A DNA stretch of 64,000 nt from Pseudoduganella albidiflava (GTDB lineage Bacteria > Pseudomonadota > Gammaproteobacteria > Burkholderiales > Burkholderiaceae_D). Below are positions 26,235-35,181 of the stretch, one piece after another. The position numbers and the translations under genes are program-made. The notes beneath the pieces are model-generated. The model worked only from the letters and a program-made list of their open reading frames with translations, had not been told where the DNA came from and did not search any database. The stretch lies in contig NZ_CP036401.1 in the NCBI RefSeq assembly GCF_004322755.1, forward strand, positions 3,348,001-3,412,000, in the 5' to 3' direction. Numbering within the stretch: the stretch's first letter is position 1; each line of letters opens with the position of its first letter.

Positions 26235-27014
26235 ATGGACAGACTCTCGACACCCGGCCAGGCGGCACTCGTGCGCCCCGGCATCGCCTCCCCCGCCGAA
26301 TGGCAAACCCGCGTCGACCTGGCGGCCTGCTACCAGCTGTGCGCGCTGCATGGCTGGGACGACGGCATCTACACGCATATCTCGGCCGCCGTACCGGGCG
26401 AACCGGGCTGTTACCTGATCAACCCGTTCGGCATGCGCTTCGAGGAAGTCACGGCGTCGAACCTGGTCAAGGTCGACTGCGACGGCAATCCGGTCGGCCC
26501 GTCCCAGTACACGGTCAACCGGTCGGGCTTCCGCCTGCACGCGGCGGTGCACGCGGCGCGCCCGGACGCGGCCTGCGTGCTGCACCTGCATAACATGGCC
26601 GGCCTGGCCGTGGGCATGCAGGACGATGGCCTGCTTCCGCTGTCGCCCTACGCGTTGCGGTTCCACGGCGCGCTGGCCTATCACGACTACGAAGGCATCG
26701 CGATGATGCCGGACGAGCAGGCGCGCCTGGTGCGCGACCTGGGTACCCACCAGGCCATGCTGCTGCGCCACCACGGCACCCTGACGGTGGGCCGCACCAT
26801 CGCCGAGGCGTTCGTCCTGATGGAAACCCTGGACCGCGCGTGCGAGGCGCAATGGCGTGCCCAGGCGGCCGGCGTGCCGCTGCGCCAGCCGCCCGAGGCG
26901 ATCTGCCGGACCGCCCACGCGCAGCTGGTGGGCGACGGCGCTCCCGAAGGCGCGCTCGAATGGCCGTCGCTGCTGCGCCGCCTGGATGCCGAACGCCCCC
27001 GCTACCGCACCTGA
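26235..27014 (+). CDS. Class II aldolase/adducin-family protein
   Basis: 259 residues. The fold signature is LAACYQLCALHGWDDGIYTHISA at the N-terminus, a zinc-site pair in VLHLHNMAGLAVGMQ, and the late HHGTLTVGRTIAEAFVLMETLDRACEAQ. Class II aldolases cleave sugar phosphates such as fuculose-1-phosphate with a divalent metal. Members of this subgroup also include decarboxylases and adducin-like proteins of unknown activity. A tautomerase gene follows after 23 bp with an excellent ribosome site, so the two are probably co-transcribed and may act in one small catabolic route. Confidence 0.88.
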   Translation: MDRLSTPGQAALVRPGIASPAEWQTRVDLAACYQLCALHGWDDGIYTHISAAVPGEPGCYLINPFGMRFEEVTASNLVKVDCDGNPVGPSQYTVNRSGFRLHAAVHAARPDAACVLHLHNMAGLAVGMQDDGLLPLSPYALRFHGALAYHDYEGIAMMPDEQARLVRDLGTHQAMLLRHHGTLTVGRTIAEAFVLMETLDRACEAQWRAQAAGVPLRQPPEAICRTAHAQLVGDGAPEGALEWPSLLRRLDAERPRYRT

Positions 27015-27037
27015 ACCCGCCACGAAGGAGATACACG

Positions 27038-27223
27038 ATGCCCACCATTAATGTCCAGCTGTTCGAGGGCCGCACGCCGGAAGAAAAACGCGCGTTCGTG
27101 CAAGCCGTCACGGAAGCCACCGTGAAAACCCTGGGCGCGTCGCCCGAATCGGTCGACATCCTGATCCACGAGGTTAAGCGCGAGCACTGGGCCACGGCCG
27201 GCAAGCTGTGGTCCGAGCGCTAA
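27038..27223 (+). CDS. 4-oxalocrotonate tautomerase-family protein
   Basis: 61 residues from ATG 27038, with GAAGGAG 8 bp upstream. After removal of Met the protein begins with the catalytic Pro-1 (MPTINVQLFEGRTPEEK), as all active family members do. The rest (SVDILIHEVKREHWATAGKLW) fits the small 4-OT fold, which assembles as a hexamer. Such enzymes interconvert enol and keto isomers of 2-oxo acids in aromatic catabolism. The 4-OT gene is cytosolic and probably linked to the class II aldolase just upstream. Confidence 0.9.
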   Translation: MPTINVQLFEGRTPEEKRAFVQAVTEATVKTLGASPESVDILIHEVKREHWATAGKLWSER

Positions 27224-27385
27224 GCCGGGCGATGTCGCCCGCACGCCGTTGATCCGCACCTGGCGACAAATTTACGAAACTTTTCCGGAAACGGCCCGGA
27301 TATCATGGAGCCCCCCGCCGCCCGGGTTCCCGCTATCGTGGCAGGAACACCGGCGGCTGGCCCAACGCCACCGGAGGTCTCCACG

Positions 27386-27988
27386 ATGAACGCATCCATG
27401 AAGCCGCTGCCCCGCGCGGCATACCCGCTGCTCGTGCTGGGGGCGCTGCTGGCCGGCTGCGCCATGCCGCCGACAGGCCAGCACGGCACAGCCGCCGTGG
27501 CAGCGCCAGGCACCTGCGGCCCGTGCTGCGAGCGCGATCCCGCGGCCGAGGCCAGCGCCACGCAAGGCCGGTCGCCCGCCTGGCCGGACAGTCCCTATCT
27601 CGGCAAGGATACCTATGCCAACGTGGTGCTGGCACCGGGCACGGTACTGTATTCGCTGACGCCGGGCGCGCCGCCGCGCTTCGCAGTCGCCGAGCAGACA
27701 CTGCGCGATGCGGCCGGCCAGTGGGACAGGTATTACGCGCTGGTGCAGGTCACCACCGATCCCGGCAAGGACGCCGACGGCAAGCCGCGCACGCTGCGCG
27801 AGCTGGTGCGGACCTTCCACGTCACCGATCACGTATGCGCCGCCCGGGGCATCGCCAGGGCCAACAAGCAGTTCGGCGCCGGCGGCGGCACGCAGTACTA
27901 CATTTCTCCGGCCGACGGGGCCAAGCTGCGGCCGGGCGAGAACCTGCCGATCACGCGCTGGTATGTCGAGGAGATCGATGGCAGGTGA
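27386..27988 (+). CDS. Putative lipoprotein, unknown function
   Basis: 200 residues from ATG 27386 (GGAGG 8 bp upstream; the longer 27305 start lacks a site). It starts with a lipoprotein signal (YPLLVLGALLAGCAMPP), then has a CGPCCERD cysteine cluster. The soluble part (about 65-200) has motifs YLGKDTYANVVLAPGTVLYSLTPG, DRYYALVQVTTDPGK and GGTQYYISPADGAKL, with no catalytic site recognised. It may be an envelope-anchored binding protein. It stands alone and is followed by repeat-rich DNA. Confidence 0.72.
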   Translation: MNASMKPLPRAAYPLLVLGALLAGCAMPPTGQHGTAAVAAPGTCGPCCERDPAAEASATQGRSPAWPDSPYLGKDTYANVVLAPGTVLYSLTPGAPPRFAVAEQTLRDAAGQWDRYYALVQVTTDPGKDADGKPRTLRELVRTFHVTDHVCAARGIARANKQFGAGGGTQYYISPADGAKLRPGENLPITRWYVEEIDGR

Positions 27989-28077
27989 GTGAAGTACAGT
28001 GGGCAAGCACGTTGGGCGGGCGAGCCTGTAGGGCCCTTGGGTTTGGGCTCGGACCTGATGCGGACTAGATAAATCCA

Positions 28078-28116
28078 GCCCAAGTGCAAATTCCGGGGTC
28101 AGGGAGGAATACTGGC
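28078..28116. repeat. Fragment of a family A composite repeat
   Basis: The segment GCCCAAGTGCAAATTCCGG onward is, on the opposite strand, nearly the right end of the composite element at 55633-55766 (GCCAGNATTCCTCCCTGACCCC, then TTTGCACTTGGG). It looks like a truncated copy left behind close to an intact family A element. Confidence 0.7.
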
Positions 28117-28175
28117 TCGCAGCCTTGATGCCGCTAAGTTAAGCGTCACCTGACACATTGAAAGCGCATGCATTC

Positions 28176-28239
28176 ACCCCAACGGCGAAGGGCTGGGGTC
28201 AGACCCGCCGGGTCTGACCCCGGAATTTGCCCTTGGGGT
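28176..28239. repeat. REPIN-like palindromic element, family A copy 3
   Basis: A complete copy: ACCCCAA at 28176-28182, core GGGGTCAGACCC (28195-28206), spacer GCC, GGGTCTGACCCC (28210-28221), and TTGGGGT at 28233-28239. It lies between the lipoprotein gene and the LysR gene, tail to tail, and may serve as a bidirectional terminator. Confidence 0.85.
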
Positions 28240-28263
28240 CGGCCTAACTTAACGGCATTGACC

Positions 28264-29181
28264 TCACGCCCGGGCCGACCCGCCCTTGCCGAACATCCGC
28301 GATTCCGCCGCCAGCGCCAGCAGGTTCGGATCCCGCTCGCGCGACTTCGACAGCAGCAAGGTGATCACCTGGTGGGAGGCATACGGCTCGGCCAGCGGAA
28401 TCAGTTCGATGCGCCCGCTGTACTCGGCCACCCGGGCCGGCAGCAGGCTGTAGCCCATGCCGCTGCCGACCAGGTTGATCAGCGAGAAGATATCGCCGAC
28501 CCGCATCGCCGTCTCCGGCACGAAGCCGGCCTGGCGGAAGGCGTGGTTGAAACTGTCCGACGTGACGAAGCCATCGCCCAGCGTGATGAACTGCTCGCTG
28601 CGCAGGGCCTTCAGGTCGACTTGCGCCATGCCTGCATAGGGCGACTGCAGCGGAGCGGCGAGCCGCACTTCGTCCTCGAACAGCGGCACCGCGACCAGGG
28701 CGGCGTTGTCGGATGGCGCCTGCAGGCCGATCACGACAGCGTCGAGCCGGCCATCGACCAGGCCCTGCAACAGGTCCTTGTTGGAACCGAGCGTCAGGTC
28801 GATGTGCAGGTCGGGCCGGCGCAGCTTCAGGCCCATCAGCAGGTGCGGGATGCAGCGCAAGGTCAGCGAGTACAGCGAGCCGATGCGCAGCCGGTTGCTG
28901 TTGAACCCGGCCAGTTCGCGCACCTTGCGGATGCCTTCCTCGGTCTCCGCCACCGCCCGCTGCGCGTGGCTGGCAAACGCGAACGCAGCCGGCAGCGCCG
29001 TCAGCTTGCGGCCCTCGCGCTGGAACAGCTGGCAGCGCAGGCCCTGTTCCAGCGAATGCAGGGCGCGGTGCACGCTGACGATGCTTTGCCCGACCTCTTC
29101 CGAGACCCGCGCAAGGCTGGACAGGCGCATGAAGGCCAGGAAGATTTCCAGTTTTTTCAGGGTGATTTCTTCGTCGATCAT
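28264..29181 (-). CDS. LysR-family transcriptional regulator (MdcR-like)
   Basis: 305 residues from ATG 29181; the much longer open frame upstream is a shadow of the kinase gene. The winged helix is KKLEIFLAFMRLSSLARVSEEVGQSIVSVHRALHSLEQ. The effector domain shows the periplasmic-binding-protein fold (RIGSLYSLTLRCIPHLL, then VVIGLQAPSDNA and GMGYSLLPARVAEYS). The N-terminus resembles MdcR-type regulators of malonate decarboxylase genes, but no mdc genes are near, so the target is unknown. It is on the same strand as, and 86 bp downstream of, the hybrid kinase gene. Confidence 0.88.
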   Translation of the reverse strand: MIDEEITLKKLEIFLAFMRLSSLARVSEEVGQSIVSVHRALHSLEQGLRCQLFQREGRKLTALPAAFAFASHAQRAVAETEEGIRKVRELAGFNSNRLRIGSLYSLTLRCIPHLLMGLKLRRPDLHIDLTLGSNKDLLQGLVDGRLDAVVIGLQAPSDNAALVAVPLFEDEVRLAAPLQSPYAGMAQVDLKALRSEQFITLGDGFVTSDSFNHAFRQAGFVPETAMRVGDIFSLINLVGSGMGYSLLPARVAEYSGRIELIPLAEPYASHQVITLLLSKSRERDPNLLALAAESRMFGKGGSARA

Positions 29182-29267
29182 CCGGCGAGCATAGCGCAAT
29201 CTCCGGCGCCAGCGTAAGCCAGGATAGACATTCGCAGGAACTGGACGGCCCGCGCCCGCCCACGCGA

Positions 29268-31268
29268 CTAGGGTTCGGCGTGGCGTGGCGTGACTTCCGC
29301 CAGCGCCGCCACCAGCCGGCCGACATCGACCGGCTTGACGAAGTACAGATCGAAACCCGCTTCGATGGCGGCCGCCCGGTCGGAGGCCTGGCCGTAGCCG
29401 GACATGCCGATCAGCCACGCGCCGCGGGTGCGCGGATCGGCCCGCAGCTGCCGCGCCAGCGTGAGGCCGTCGATATCCGGCAGGCCGATGTCGAGCAGGC
29501 ACACGTCGGGCTGCAGTTCGGCGGCGCGGCGCACCGCGTCGCGCGAGCTGGCCAGGCTGATCACCCGGTGCCCGAGCGACGACAGCAGCATCTCCACCAT
29601 GGCCAGCGCATCCTCGTTGTCGTCCACCGCCAGCACGCGCAGCGCCGTGGCGCCGGGCGGCGGCACCCAGGTGTGCGCCGGCGCGGCCAGCTGCGGCGTG
29701 TCCGCCAGCGGCAGGCACACGGTGAAGCACGTGCCCCGCCCCGCCCCGGCACTGCGCGCATGCACGGTTCCGCCATGCAGTTCCACCAGGCTGCGCACCA
29801 GGGCCAGGCCGATCCCCAGCCCGCCCTGCTTGCGGTCCGGACTGCGCTCGCCCTGCACGAACATGCCGAACACGGGTTCGATCATGTCCGCCGCCAGGCC
29901 GATGCCGTTGTCCGTGACGGCGGTGCGCACATGGCGCTCGTCGATGGCCAGTTCGACCTCGATGATGCCGCCTTCGGGCGTGAACTTGGCGGCATTGCTG
30001 AGCAGGTTGGCGATCACCTGCACGAGCCGCTTTTCATCGCCCGTCACGAAAGCCGCGGACTGCGGCTGGCGCACGTGCAGCGTGTGGCGGCGCGCTTCCA
30101 GCGCGGGCCGGGCCTGTTCGGTGGCCTGGGACACCACCCGCTTCATGTCCAGCGGCTTCGTGTCGAGCGTGATGAGGCCGCGCGTCACGCGCGCCACGTC
30201 GAGCAGTTCGTCGACGAGGGCGCTCATGTGCGCCACCTGCCGGTGGATCACCGCCAGCGTGTGCTCCACCTGCTTTTCGTCGCGCCGGCCCAGCGACAGC
30301 AGCGCCGCCGCGGCACTGATCGGTGCCAGCGGATTGCGCAGCTCGTGGGCCAGCATGGCCAGGAACTCGTCCTTGCGGCGGTCCGCCACGATCAGCGCCT
30401 TTTCCGCCTCGACCCGGTCGGCGATATCCATCGCGATGGCGGTGGCGCCGGCCGGCTTGCCGGCCGCGTCGACGATCGGCGCGGCCGACAGCAGCACCAT
30501 GCGGTGCGGCCGGCCGGGGCCGAACGACTCCACCTCGAGCAGGCACTTGTCGACCGTCTGCCCCGCCAGCGCGCGGTACAGCGGCCATTCCTCCGGCCGC
30601 AGCCTGGCGCCTTCGCCGCCGGGGCTGGCGGCCCAGCCATGCCAGGCGGCGAAGTCCAGCGTGCCGTCGATGCACGGGAGCGCGGCGCCGAACAGCGCCT
30701 CGTGAGCCGGATTGGCGTGCAGCAGCTTGCCCCGCTCGTCCAGCATGATGATCCCCACTGGCGCCGAGCGCAGCACCGAGGCGAGGTAGGCGCGGTTGGC
30801 TTCCGCGCTCCTCGCGCTACGCATCGCCTCCTCGCGCGCACTGCGCAGCGCGCGTTGCGCCAGCACTTCGGCCGTGACGTCGATGGTCGTGTGCGAGATG
30901 CAGATGAGCTGGCCCGCCTCGTCGAAGATCGGCGTGTTGGTGGCGCTCCAGTAGCGGTCCTCGAACCATGTCTTGCCATCCCTGGTCATGCCGATCGGAT
31001 AGCGCTGCGCCGACATGGTCTGCGGCGCGCGGGTTTCGATCGCCCTGGCGATGGAGCGCCCGAGCGGGCCGACACCGGTATCGCCCGCGTCGCCGGGGTC
31101 TTCGGCGAACGCCTCGAACAGGGGAAGTCCCAGCAGGTCCTCGCGGCGACGCCCGACGTAGCCGAGGAAGGCATCGTTGACGGCGATGATCTCCAGCTTG
31201 TCGGTCGGCGCCAGCAGGTACTGGCCGATCGGCGAGCGGTGAAAGGCGGCGGTGAAAAGCGCATCCAT
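29268..31268 (-). CDS. PAS-containing hybrid histidine kinase
   Basis: 666 residues with no membrane segment, so a cytosolic sensor. Two PAS domains (about 5-130 and 160-290; PAC-like ICISHTTIDVT and ATAIAMDIAD) precede the HisKA box FLAMLAHELRNPLAPI with H308. The ATPase part has NLLSNAAKFTPEGG, DNGIGL and GGLGIGLALVRSLVELHGG. The C-terminal receiver (about 543-666) has VLAVDDNEDAL and phosphoacceptor D593 in VCLLDIGLPDIDG. No phosphotransfer domain or partner regulator is adjacent, so the output is unclear. Confidence 0.92.
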   Translation of the reverse strand: MDALFTAAFHRSPIGQYLLAPTDKLEIIAVNDAFLGYVGRRREDLLGLPLFEAFAEDPGDAGDTGVGPLGRSIARAIETRAPQTMSAQRYPIGMTRDGKTWFEDRYWSATNTPIFDEAGQLICISHTTIDVTAEVLAQRALRSAREEAMRSARSAEANRAYLASVLRSAPVGIIMLDERGKLLHANPAHEALFGAALPCIDGTLDFAAWHGWAASPGGEGARLRPEEWPLYRALAGQTVDKCLLEVESFGPGRPHRMVLLSAAPIVDAAGKPAGATAIAMDIADRVEAEKALIVADRRKDEFLAMLAHELRNPLAPISAAAALLSLGRRDEKQVEHTLAVIHRQVAHMSALVDELLDVARVTRGLITLDTKPLDMKRVVSQATEQARPALEARRHTLHVRQPQSAAFVTGDEKRLVQVIANLLSNAAKFTPEGGIIEVELAIDERHVRTAVTDNGIGLAADMIEPVFGMFVQGERSPDRKQGGLGIGLALVRSLVELHGGTVHARSAGAGRGTCFTVCLPLADTPQLAAPAHTWVPPPGATALRVLAVDDNEDALAMVEMLLSSLGHRVISLASSRDAVRRAAELQPDVCLLDIGLPDIDGLTLARQLRADPRTRGAWLIGMSGYGQASDRAAAIEAGFDLYFVKPVDVGRLVAALAEVTPRHAEP

Positions 31269-31449
31269 CGTGGACCCGATCGGTTGGCAAGGCCCGATTG
31301 TGGCACCGGCGCGCCGTCACCGGCGCCCGGAACGGCCGCGCAGGAGCGCGGCGACGCTGGGGCCGGGCACCCCGCGGCGGCGCCGCTCAGCCATGGTGAT
31401 GCATCGCTTCGGTGCACGCGGCGCCTGTTTTGGGGCAACGATGGCGTCC

Positions 31450-31465
31450 GGATTGTCGACAATCC
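31450..31465. promoter_or_regulatory. GntR-type operator candidate 1
   Basis: The perfect 16-bp palindrome GGATTGTCGACAATCC. FCD-class GntR regulators often bind TTGT/ACAA inverted half-sites of this kind. It lies 167 bp before the gntR start. Confidence 0.6.
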
Positions 31466-31558
31466 GCCCTGTTTCCCGGCCGTTCCGCGTGCTCGCGGGA
31501 CCGCCGCGAATGGCCCGGAACCGCGCGGCAGCGCGCTTTCCGGCACAAGCCGCCGCGC

Positions 31559-31574
31559 GGATTGTCGACATTTT
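31559..31574. promoter_or_regulatory. GntR-type operator candidate 2
   Basis: GGATTGTCGACATTTT repeats the left arm and centre of the palindrome at 31450 exactly, 109 bp downstream of it and 58 bp before the gntR start codon. A promoter-proximal position fits autoregulation. Confidence 0.58.
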
Positions 31575-31631
31575 CAGACCGGTGGCACGCGCCTTGCTAA
31601 GCATGGTTGAGCCCAATCACCTGTCAGCCCC

Positions 31632-32351
31632 ATGTCCCTTGCACCAGCATTGCCCCCCACATCCCTGCTCGACGCGCCGGCCAGCCCCATCGCGCCGGAA
31701 GAACGCATGTACCTCGACGTGTACGACGCGATCATGTCGCACCGCCTGCACGCCGGCACCAAGCTCACCGAGCAGGGCCTGGGCGACATTTATGGCCTGG
31801 CGCGGCACCACGTGCGGCGCGTGCTGGCCAGGCTGGCGGCGGACGGCCTGGTCGACCTGGAACGCAATCGCGGCGCCCGCATCGCCAGCCCCGGCGCGCG
31901 CGAGGCGGACGACATGTTCGAGCTGCGCCAGGTGCTGGAAGCGAAGGTGATGGACAAGCTGGCCGGCCGGCTCACCGAAGCGGACGGCCGCGCGCTGCGC
32001 GACCTGATCGCCCGCGAACGCGATGCCTGGATGCGCGGCGACCGGCCGCTGTGGATCCGGCTGTCGGCCGAGTTCCATATCGAGCTGGCGAAACTGGCCG
32101 GCAACGCCTTGCTGGTCGATGCGCTGCGCCGGCTGGTGTCGCGCACCACGCTGCTCATCTCGAATCTCGACAACGCCGGCCAGCAGCCCTGCTCCTTCGA
32201 CGAGCATGCCGCCGTGGTCGACGCCCTGCAACACCACGACAGCGCCCGCGCCCAGGCACAGATGGCGCGGCACCTCGGCCAGTGCGCCTGCCGGCTGCTG
32301 GCGCGGTCCCCGGCCCGCTTCGACCTGCGCAGCGCGCTGGGCAAGGCATGA
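31632..32351 (+). CDS. GntR-family regulator (FCD class)
   Basis: 239 residues. The N-terminal winged helix is MYLDVYDAIMSHRLHAGTKLTEQGLGDIYGLARHHVRRVLARLAADGLV, and the C-terminal all-helical FCD ligand domain shows MFELRQVLEAKVMDKLA, the metal-site-type LSAEFHIELAKLAGN and EHAAVVDALQHHDSARAQAQMARHL. Such proteins sense carboxylates or other small metabolites. It heads a four-gene unit with an ABC importer (48 bp to the binding-protein gene). Two palindromes upstream suggest autoregulation. Confidence 0.92.
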   Translation: MSLAPALPPTSLLDAPASPIAPEERMYLDVYDAIMSHRLHAGTKLTEQGLGDIYGLARHHVRRVLARLAADGLVDLERNRGARIASPGAREADDMFELRQVLEAKVMDKLAGRLTEADGRALRDLIARERDAWMRGDRPLWIRLSAEFHIELAKLAGNALLVDALRRLVSRTTLLISNLDNAGQQPCSFDEHAAVVDALQHHDSARAQAQMARHLGQCACRLLARSPARFDLRSALGKA

Positions 32352-32398
32352 CCATTTTCACGGCGGCTCCGCCGCCTTCACCCCAGAAAGGATGTTCC

Positions 32399-33442
32399 AT
32401 GCATTTCACTCTCCGCTCATCGCGTTTCCGCCAGCTCGCCGCCAGCGTGGCGGTGGCCGTGCTGGCCCTGCCGGCGCTGGCGCAGGATACGAAGATCAAG
32501 TTCCAGCTGGACTGGCGTTTCGAAGGACCGTCCGCGCTGTTCCTGGTCGCCAGGAGCAAGGGCTACTTTGCCCAGGAAAAGCTGGACGTGACGATCGACG
32601 CCGGCAACGGCTCCGGCAACGCCGTCAACCGGGTGGCATCGGGCACCTACGACATGGGGTTCGCGGACCTGGCCGCGCTGATGGAATTCACCGCCAACAA
32701 TCCGTCCGCGCCGGGCAAGCCGGTCGGCGTGATGATGGTCTATAACGACACGCCGGCGGCCGTGCTGGCGCTGAAGAAATCCGGCATCCGCTCGCCGGCC
32801 GACCTGAAAGGCAGGAAGCTGGGCGCCCCGGTGTTCGACGCGGGCCGCCGCGCCTGGCCGATCCTGGCTCGCAGCAACGGCCTCGATCCCGCGGCCGCCG
32901 CCTGGACCAGCATGGAGCCCGCCCTGCGCGAGACGATGCTGGTGCGCGGCGACGTGGATGCGATCACCGGCTTTACCTTCACCTCGCTGCTCAACCTGAA
33001 CGCGCGCGGCATCAAGGACGAGGATGTCGTCGTGCTGCCTTACCCGAAGTATGGCGTGCGGCTGTACGGCAATGCCATCATCGCCTCCGACGCGCTGGTG
33101 AAGCAGAAGCCCGAGGCGGTCAAGGGCTTCCTGCGCGCCTTCGCCAAGGCCGCGCGCGACGTGATGGCCAATCCGGAAGCGGCGATCAAGAGCGTCAAGG
33201 AGCGCGATGGCCTGATCGATGAAAAACTCGAACTGCGCCGCCTCAAGCTGGCCATCGCCACCGCGATCGCCACGCCGAGCGCCAAGGCCGAAGGCTTCGG
33301 CCAGGTCTCGGCGCCGCGGCTGTCGCTGATGGCGTCGCAGGTCTCCGACGTGTACGCCACGAAGACGCGGGTCGATCCGAAAACGGTCTGGGTGTCCACC
33401 TTCCTGCCGTCCGCGGCCGAACTGAACGTGTTCCCGAAATGA
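32399..33442 (+). CDS. ABC transporter substrate-binding protein (NMT1/THI5-like)
   Basis: 347 residues from ATG 32399 (AAAGGA 6 bp upstream). Signal peptide: RQLAASVAVAVLALPALAQD. The mature protein opens with IKFQLDWRFEGPSALFLVARSKGYF, the pattern of ThiY/SsuA/TauA-type binding proteins for pyrimidines, sulfonates or nitriles. Further motifs are GTYDMGFADLAALMEF and DAITGFTFTSLLNL. It delivers a substrate in the periplasm to the ATPase and permease encoded next. Substrate not determinable by eye; the FCD regulator suggests an organic acid or heterocycle. Confidence 0.9.
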   Translation: MHFTLRSSRFRQLAASVAVAVLALPALAQDTKIKFQLDWRFEGPSALFLVARSKGYFAQEKLDVTIDAGNGSGNAVNRVASGTYDMGFADLAALMEFTANNPSAPGKPVGVMMVYNDTPAAVLALKKSGIRSPADLKGRKLGAPVFDAGRRAWPILARSNGLDPAAAAWTSMEPALRETMLVRGDVDAITGFTFTSLLNLNARGIKDEDVVVLPYPKYGVRLYGNAIIASDALVKQKPEAVKGFLRAFAKAARDVMANPEAAIKSVKERDGLIDEKLELRRLKLAIATAIATPSAKAEGFGQVSAPRLSLMASQVSDVYATKTRVDPKTVWVSTFLPSAAELNVFPK

Positions 33443-34263
33443 CGGCGATGACCGACATCCTGGCGGCGGAAAAGTCCGTCGCCGATCGTTTCGTCGACTT
33501 CCGCGACGTCTTCCTCGCCTACGACGACTCGGGTGAATATGCGGTGGAAGACATCACGCTGCAGACGCGGCCGGGCGAATTCATCGCCATCGTCGGCCCG
33601 TCCGGCTGCGGCAAGTCGACCTTCATGAAGCTGGCCACGGGCCTGAAGGCGCCCACCCGCGGCACGGTCCATATCGACGGGCAGCCGGTGACCGGACCGC
33701 TGAAGATCGTCGGCATGGCGTTCCAGGCACCCACGCTGCTGCCGTGGCGCACGACGCTGGACAACGTGCTGCTGCCACTGGAAATCGTCGAACCGTACCG
33801 CCGCACGTTCCGCAAGGACCGCGCGGCGCATGTGGAACGCGCGCTGGCGCTGCTGAAGACAGTGGGCCTGGACGGCTACGCGGACAAGTACCCGTGGCAG
33901 CTGTCCGGCGGCATGCAGCAGCGGGCGTCGATCTGCCGGGCCCTGATCCACGAACCGAAGATGCTGCTGCTGGACGAACCGTTCGGCGCCCTGGACGCTT
34001 TTACACGCGAAGAACTGTGGTGCGTGCTGCGCGACCTGTGGACCGAACGCCGCTTCAACGTCATCCTCGTCACGCACGACCTGCGCGAAGCGGCCTTCCT
34101 GGCCGATACGGTTTACGTGATGAGCAAGCGGCCGGGCCGCATCGTCGCCCGGCGCGACAACCCGCTGCCGCGGCCGCGCGATATCGACATCACCTACACC
34201 GAACCGTTCAGCGCGCTCGTGCACGAGTTGCGCGAGCACATCGGCCGGGTCCGCGGTACCTGA
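33439..34263 (+). CDS. ABC transporter ATP-binding protein
   Basis: 274 residues; its start overlaps the binding-protein stop by 4 bp (ATGA). It shows Walker A GPSGCGKST (53-61), Q-loop GMAFQAPTLLPWRTT, signature LSGGMQQRASICRAL, Walker B MLLLDEPFGALD and switch histidine VTHDLREA. This is the SsuB/TauB/nitrate class of importer ATPases, a peripheral membrane dimer that powers the adjacent permease. Confidence 0.95.
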   Translation: MTAMTDILAAEKSVADRFVDFRDVFLAYDDSGEYAVEDITLQTRPGEFIAIVGPSGCGKSTFMKLATGLKAPTRGTVHIDGQPVTGPLKIVGMAFQAPTLLPWRTTLDNVLLPLEIVEPYRRTFRKDRAAHVERALALLKTVGLDGYADKYPWQLSGGMQQRASICRALIHEPKMLLLDEPFGALDAFTREELWCVLRDLWTERRFNVILVTHDLREAAFLADTVYVMSKRPGRIVARRDNPLPRPRDIDITYTEPFSALVHELREHIGRVRGT

Positions 34264-34298
34264 ATCTTTACCTGTCCGGCACCCGCCATGGAACCAAC

Positions 34299-35063
34299 AT
34301 GATGCACCGTAAAACCATCAAGACCTTCGCCCCGTGGGCCCTGCTCGCCGCCATCGTGCTGCTGTGGCAGGCCGCCTGCGCCCTGTTCGACATTTCCGAG
34401 TTCATCTTCCCAAGCCCGTACGCGATCGCCGTCGCGCTGGTCGAGTACGCCGGCCCCATCGCCGGGCATGCCTGGCAAACGTTCTGGGTGACGATGGCGG
34501 GCTTCGCCATCGCCGTCGCCGTCGGCGTCGCGTTCGGAGTGCTGATCGGCTCGTCGCCGCTGCTGTACGCGGCCGCCTATCCGCTGATGACCGCCTTCAA
34601 CGCCTTGCCGAAGGCCGCCTTCGTGCCGATCCTGGTGGTGTGGTTCGGCATCGGCGCCGGCCCGGCGATCCTGACCGCCTTCCTGATCTCGTTCTTCCCG
34701 ATCATGGTCAACATCGCCACCGGACTGGCCACGCTGGAGCCGGAACTGGAAGACGTGCTGCGGGTACTCGGCGCGCGCCGCCTCGATGTACTGCTGAAAG
34801 TCGGCCTGCCGCGCTCGATGCCGTACTTCTTTGCATCGCTGAAGGTGGCCATCACGCTGGCCTTCGTCGGCTCCACGGTGTCGGAAATGAACGCGGCCAA
34901 CGAAGGCATCGGCTACCTGCTGGTGTCGGCCGGTTCGTCGATGAAGATGCCGCTGGCGTTCGCCGGCCTGGGCGTGATCGGCGCGATGGCGATGGCGATG
35001 TACGAACTGTTCGCCATCGTCGAGCGGCGCTCCACGGCCTGGGCGCACCGCGGCGCCCGCTGA
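34299..35063 (+). CDS. ABC transporter permease
   Basis: 254 residues from ATG 34299; a longer frame back to 33744 is a shadow of the ATPase gene. About six membrane segments are visible (for example PWALLAAIVLLWQAACAL and AFLISFFPIMVNIATGLA). The EAA loop is ELEDVLRVLGARRLDVLLKVGLPRSMP, typical of the BPD_transp_1 family. It forms the inner-membrane channel of the importer with the two preceding genes, 35 bp downstream of the ATPase gene. Confidence 0.93.
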   Translation: MMHRKTIKTFAPWALLAAIVLLWQAACALFDISEFIFPSPYAIAVALVEYAGPIAGHAWQTFWVTMAGFAIAVAVGVAFGVLIGSSPLLYAAAYPLMTAFNALPKAAFVPILVVWFGIGAGPAILTAFLISFFPIMVNIATGLATLEPELEDVLRVLGARRLDVLLKVGLPRSMPYFFASLKVAITLAFVGSTVSEMNAANEGIGYLLVSAGSSMKMPLAFAGLGVIGAMAMAMYELFAIVERRSTAWAHRGAR

Positions 35064-35181
35064 CCGCGGGTTTGACTGTCCTTCACTGTCTTTCGCTCAC
35101 CAGCTTGATCGTTTCCGTCTTGACAGCGGCGCCCCGCCCGGCATCTACTGGGCGGCGACGTCACAATCATACGGAGACCGG

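Larger units (their letters stand above)
31269..31631. other. Divergent intergenic region between hybrid kinase and GntR regulator
   Basis: This 363-bp stretch has no supported gene. It holds promoters for both flanking genes and two TTGTCGACA-type palindromes described separately. Nothing else was recognised. Confidence 0.6.
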
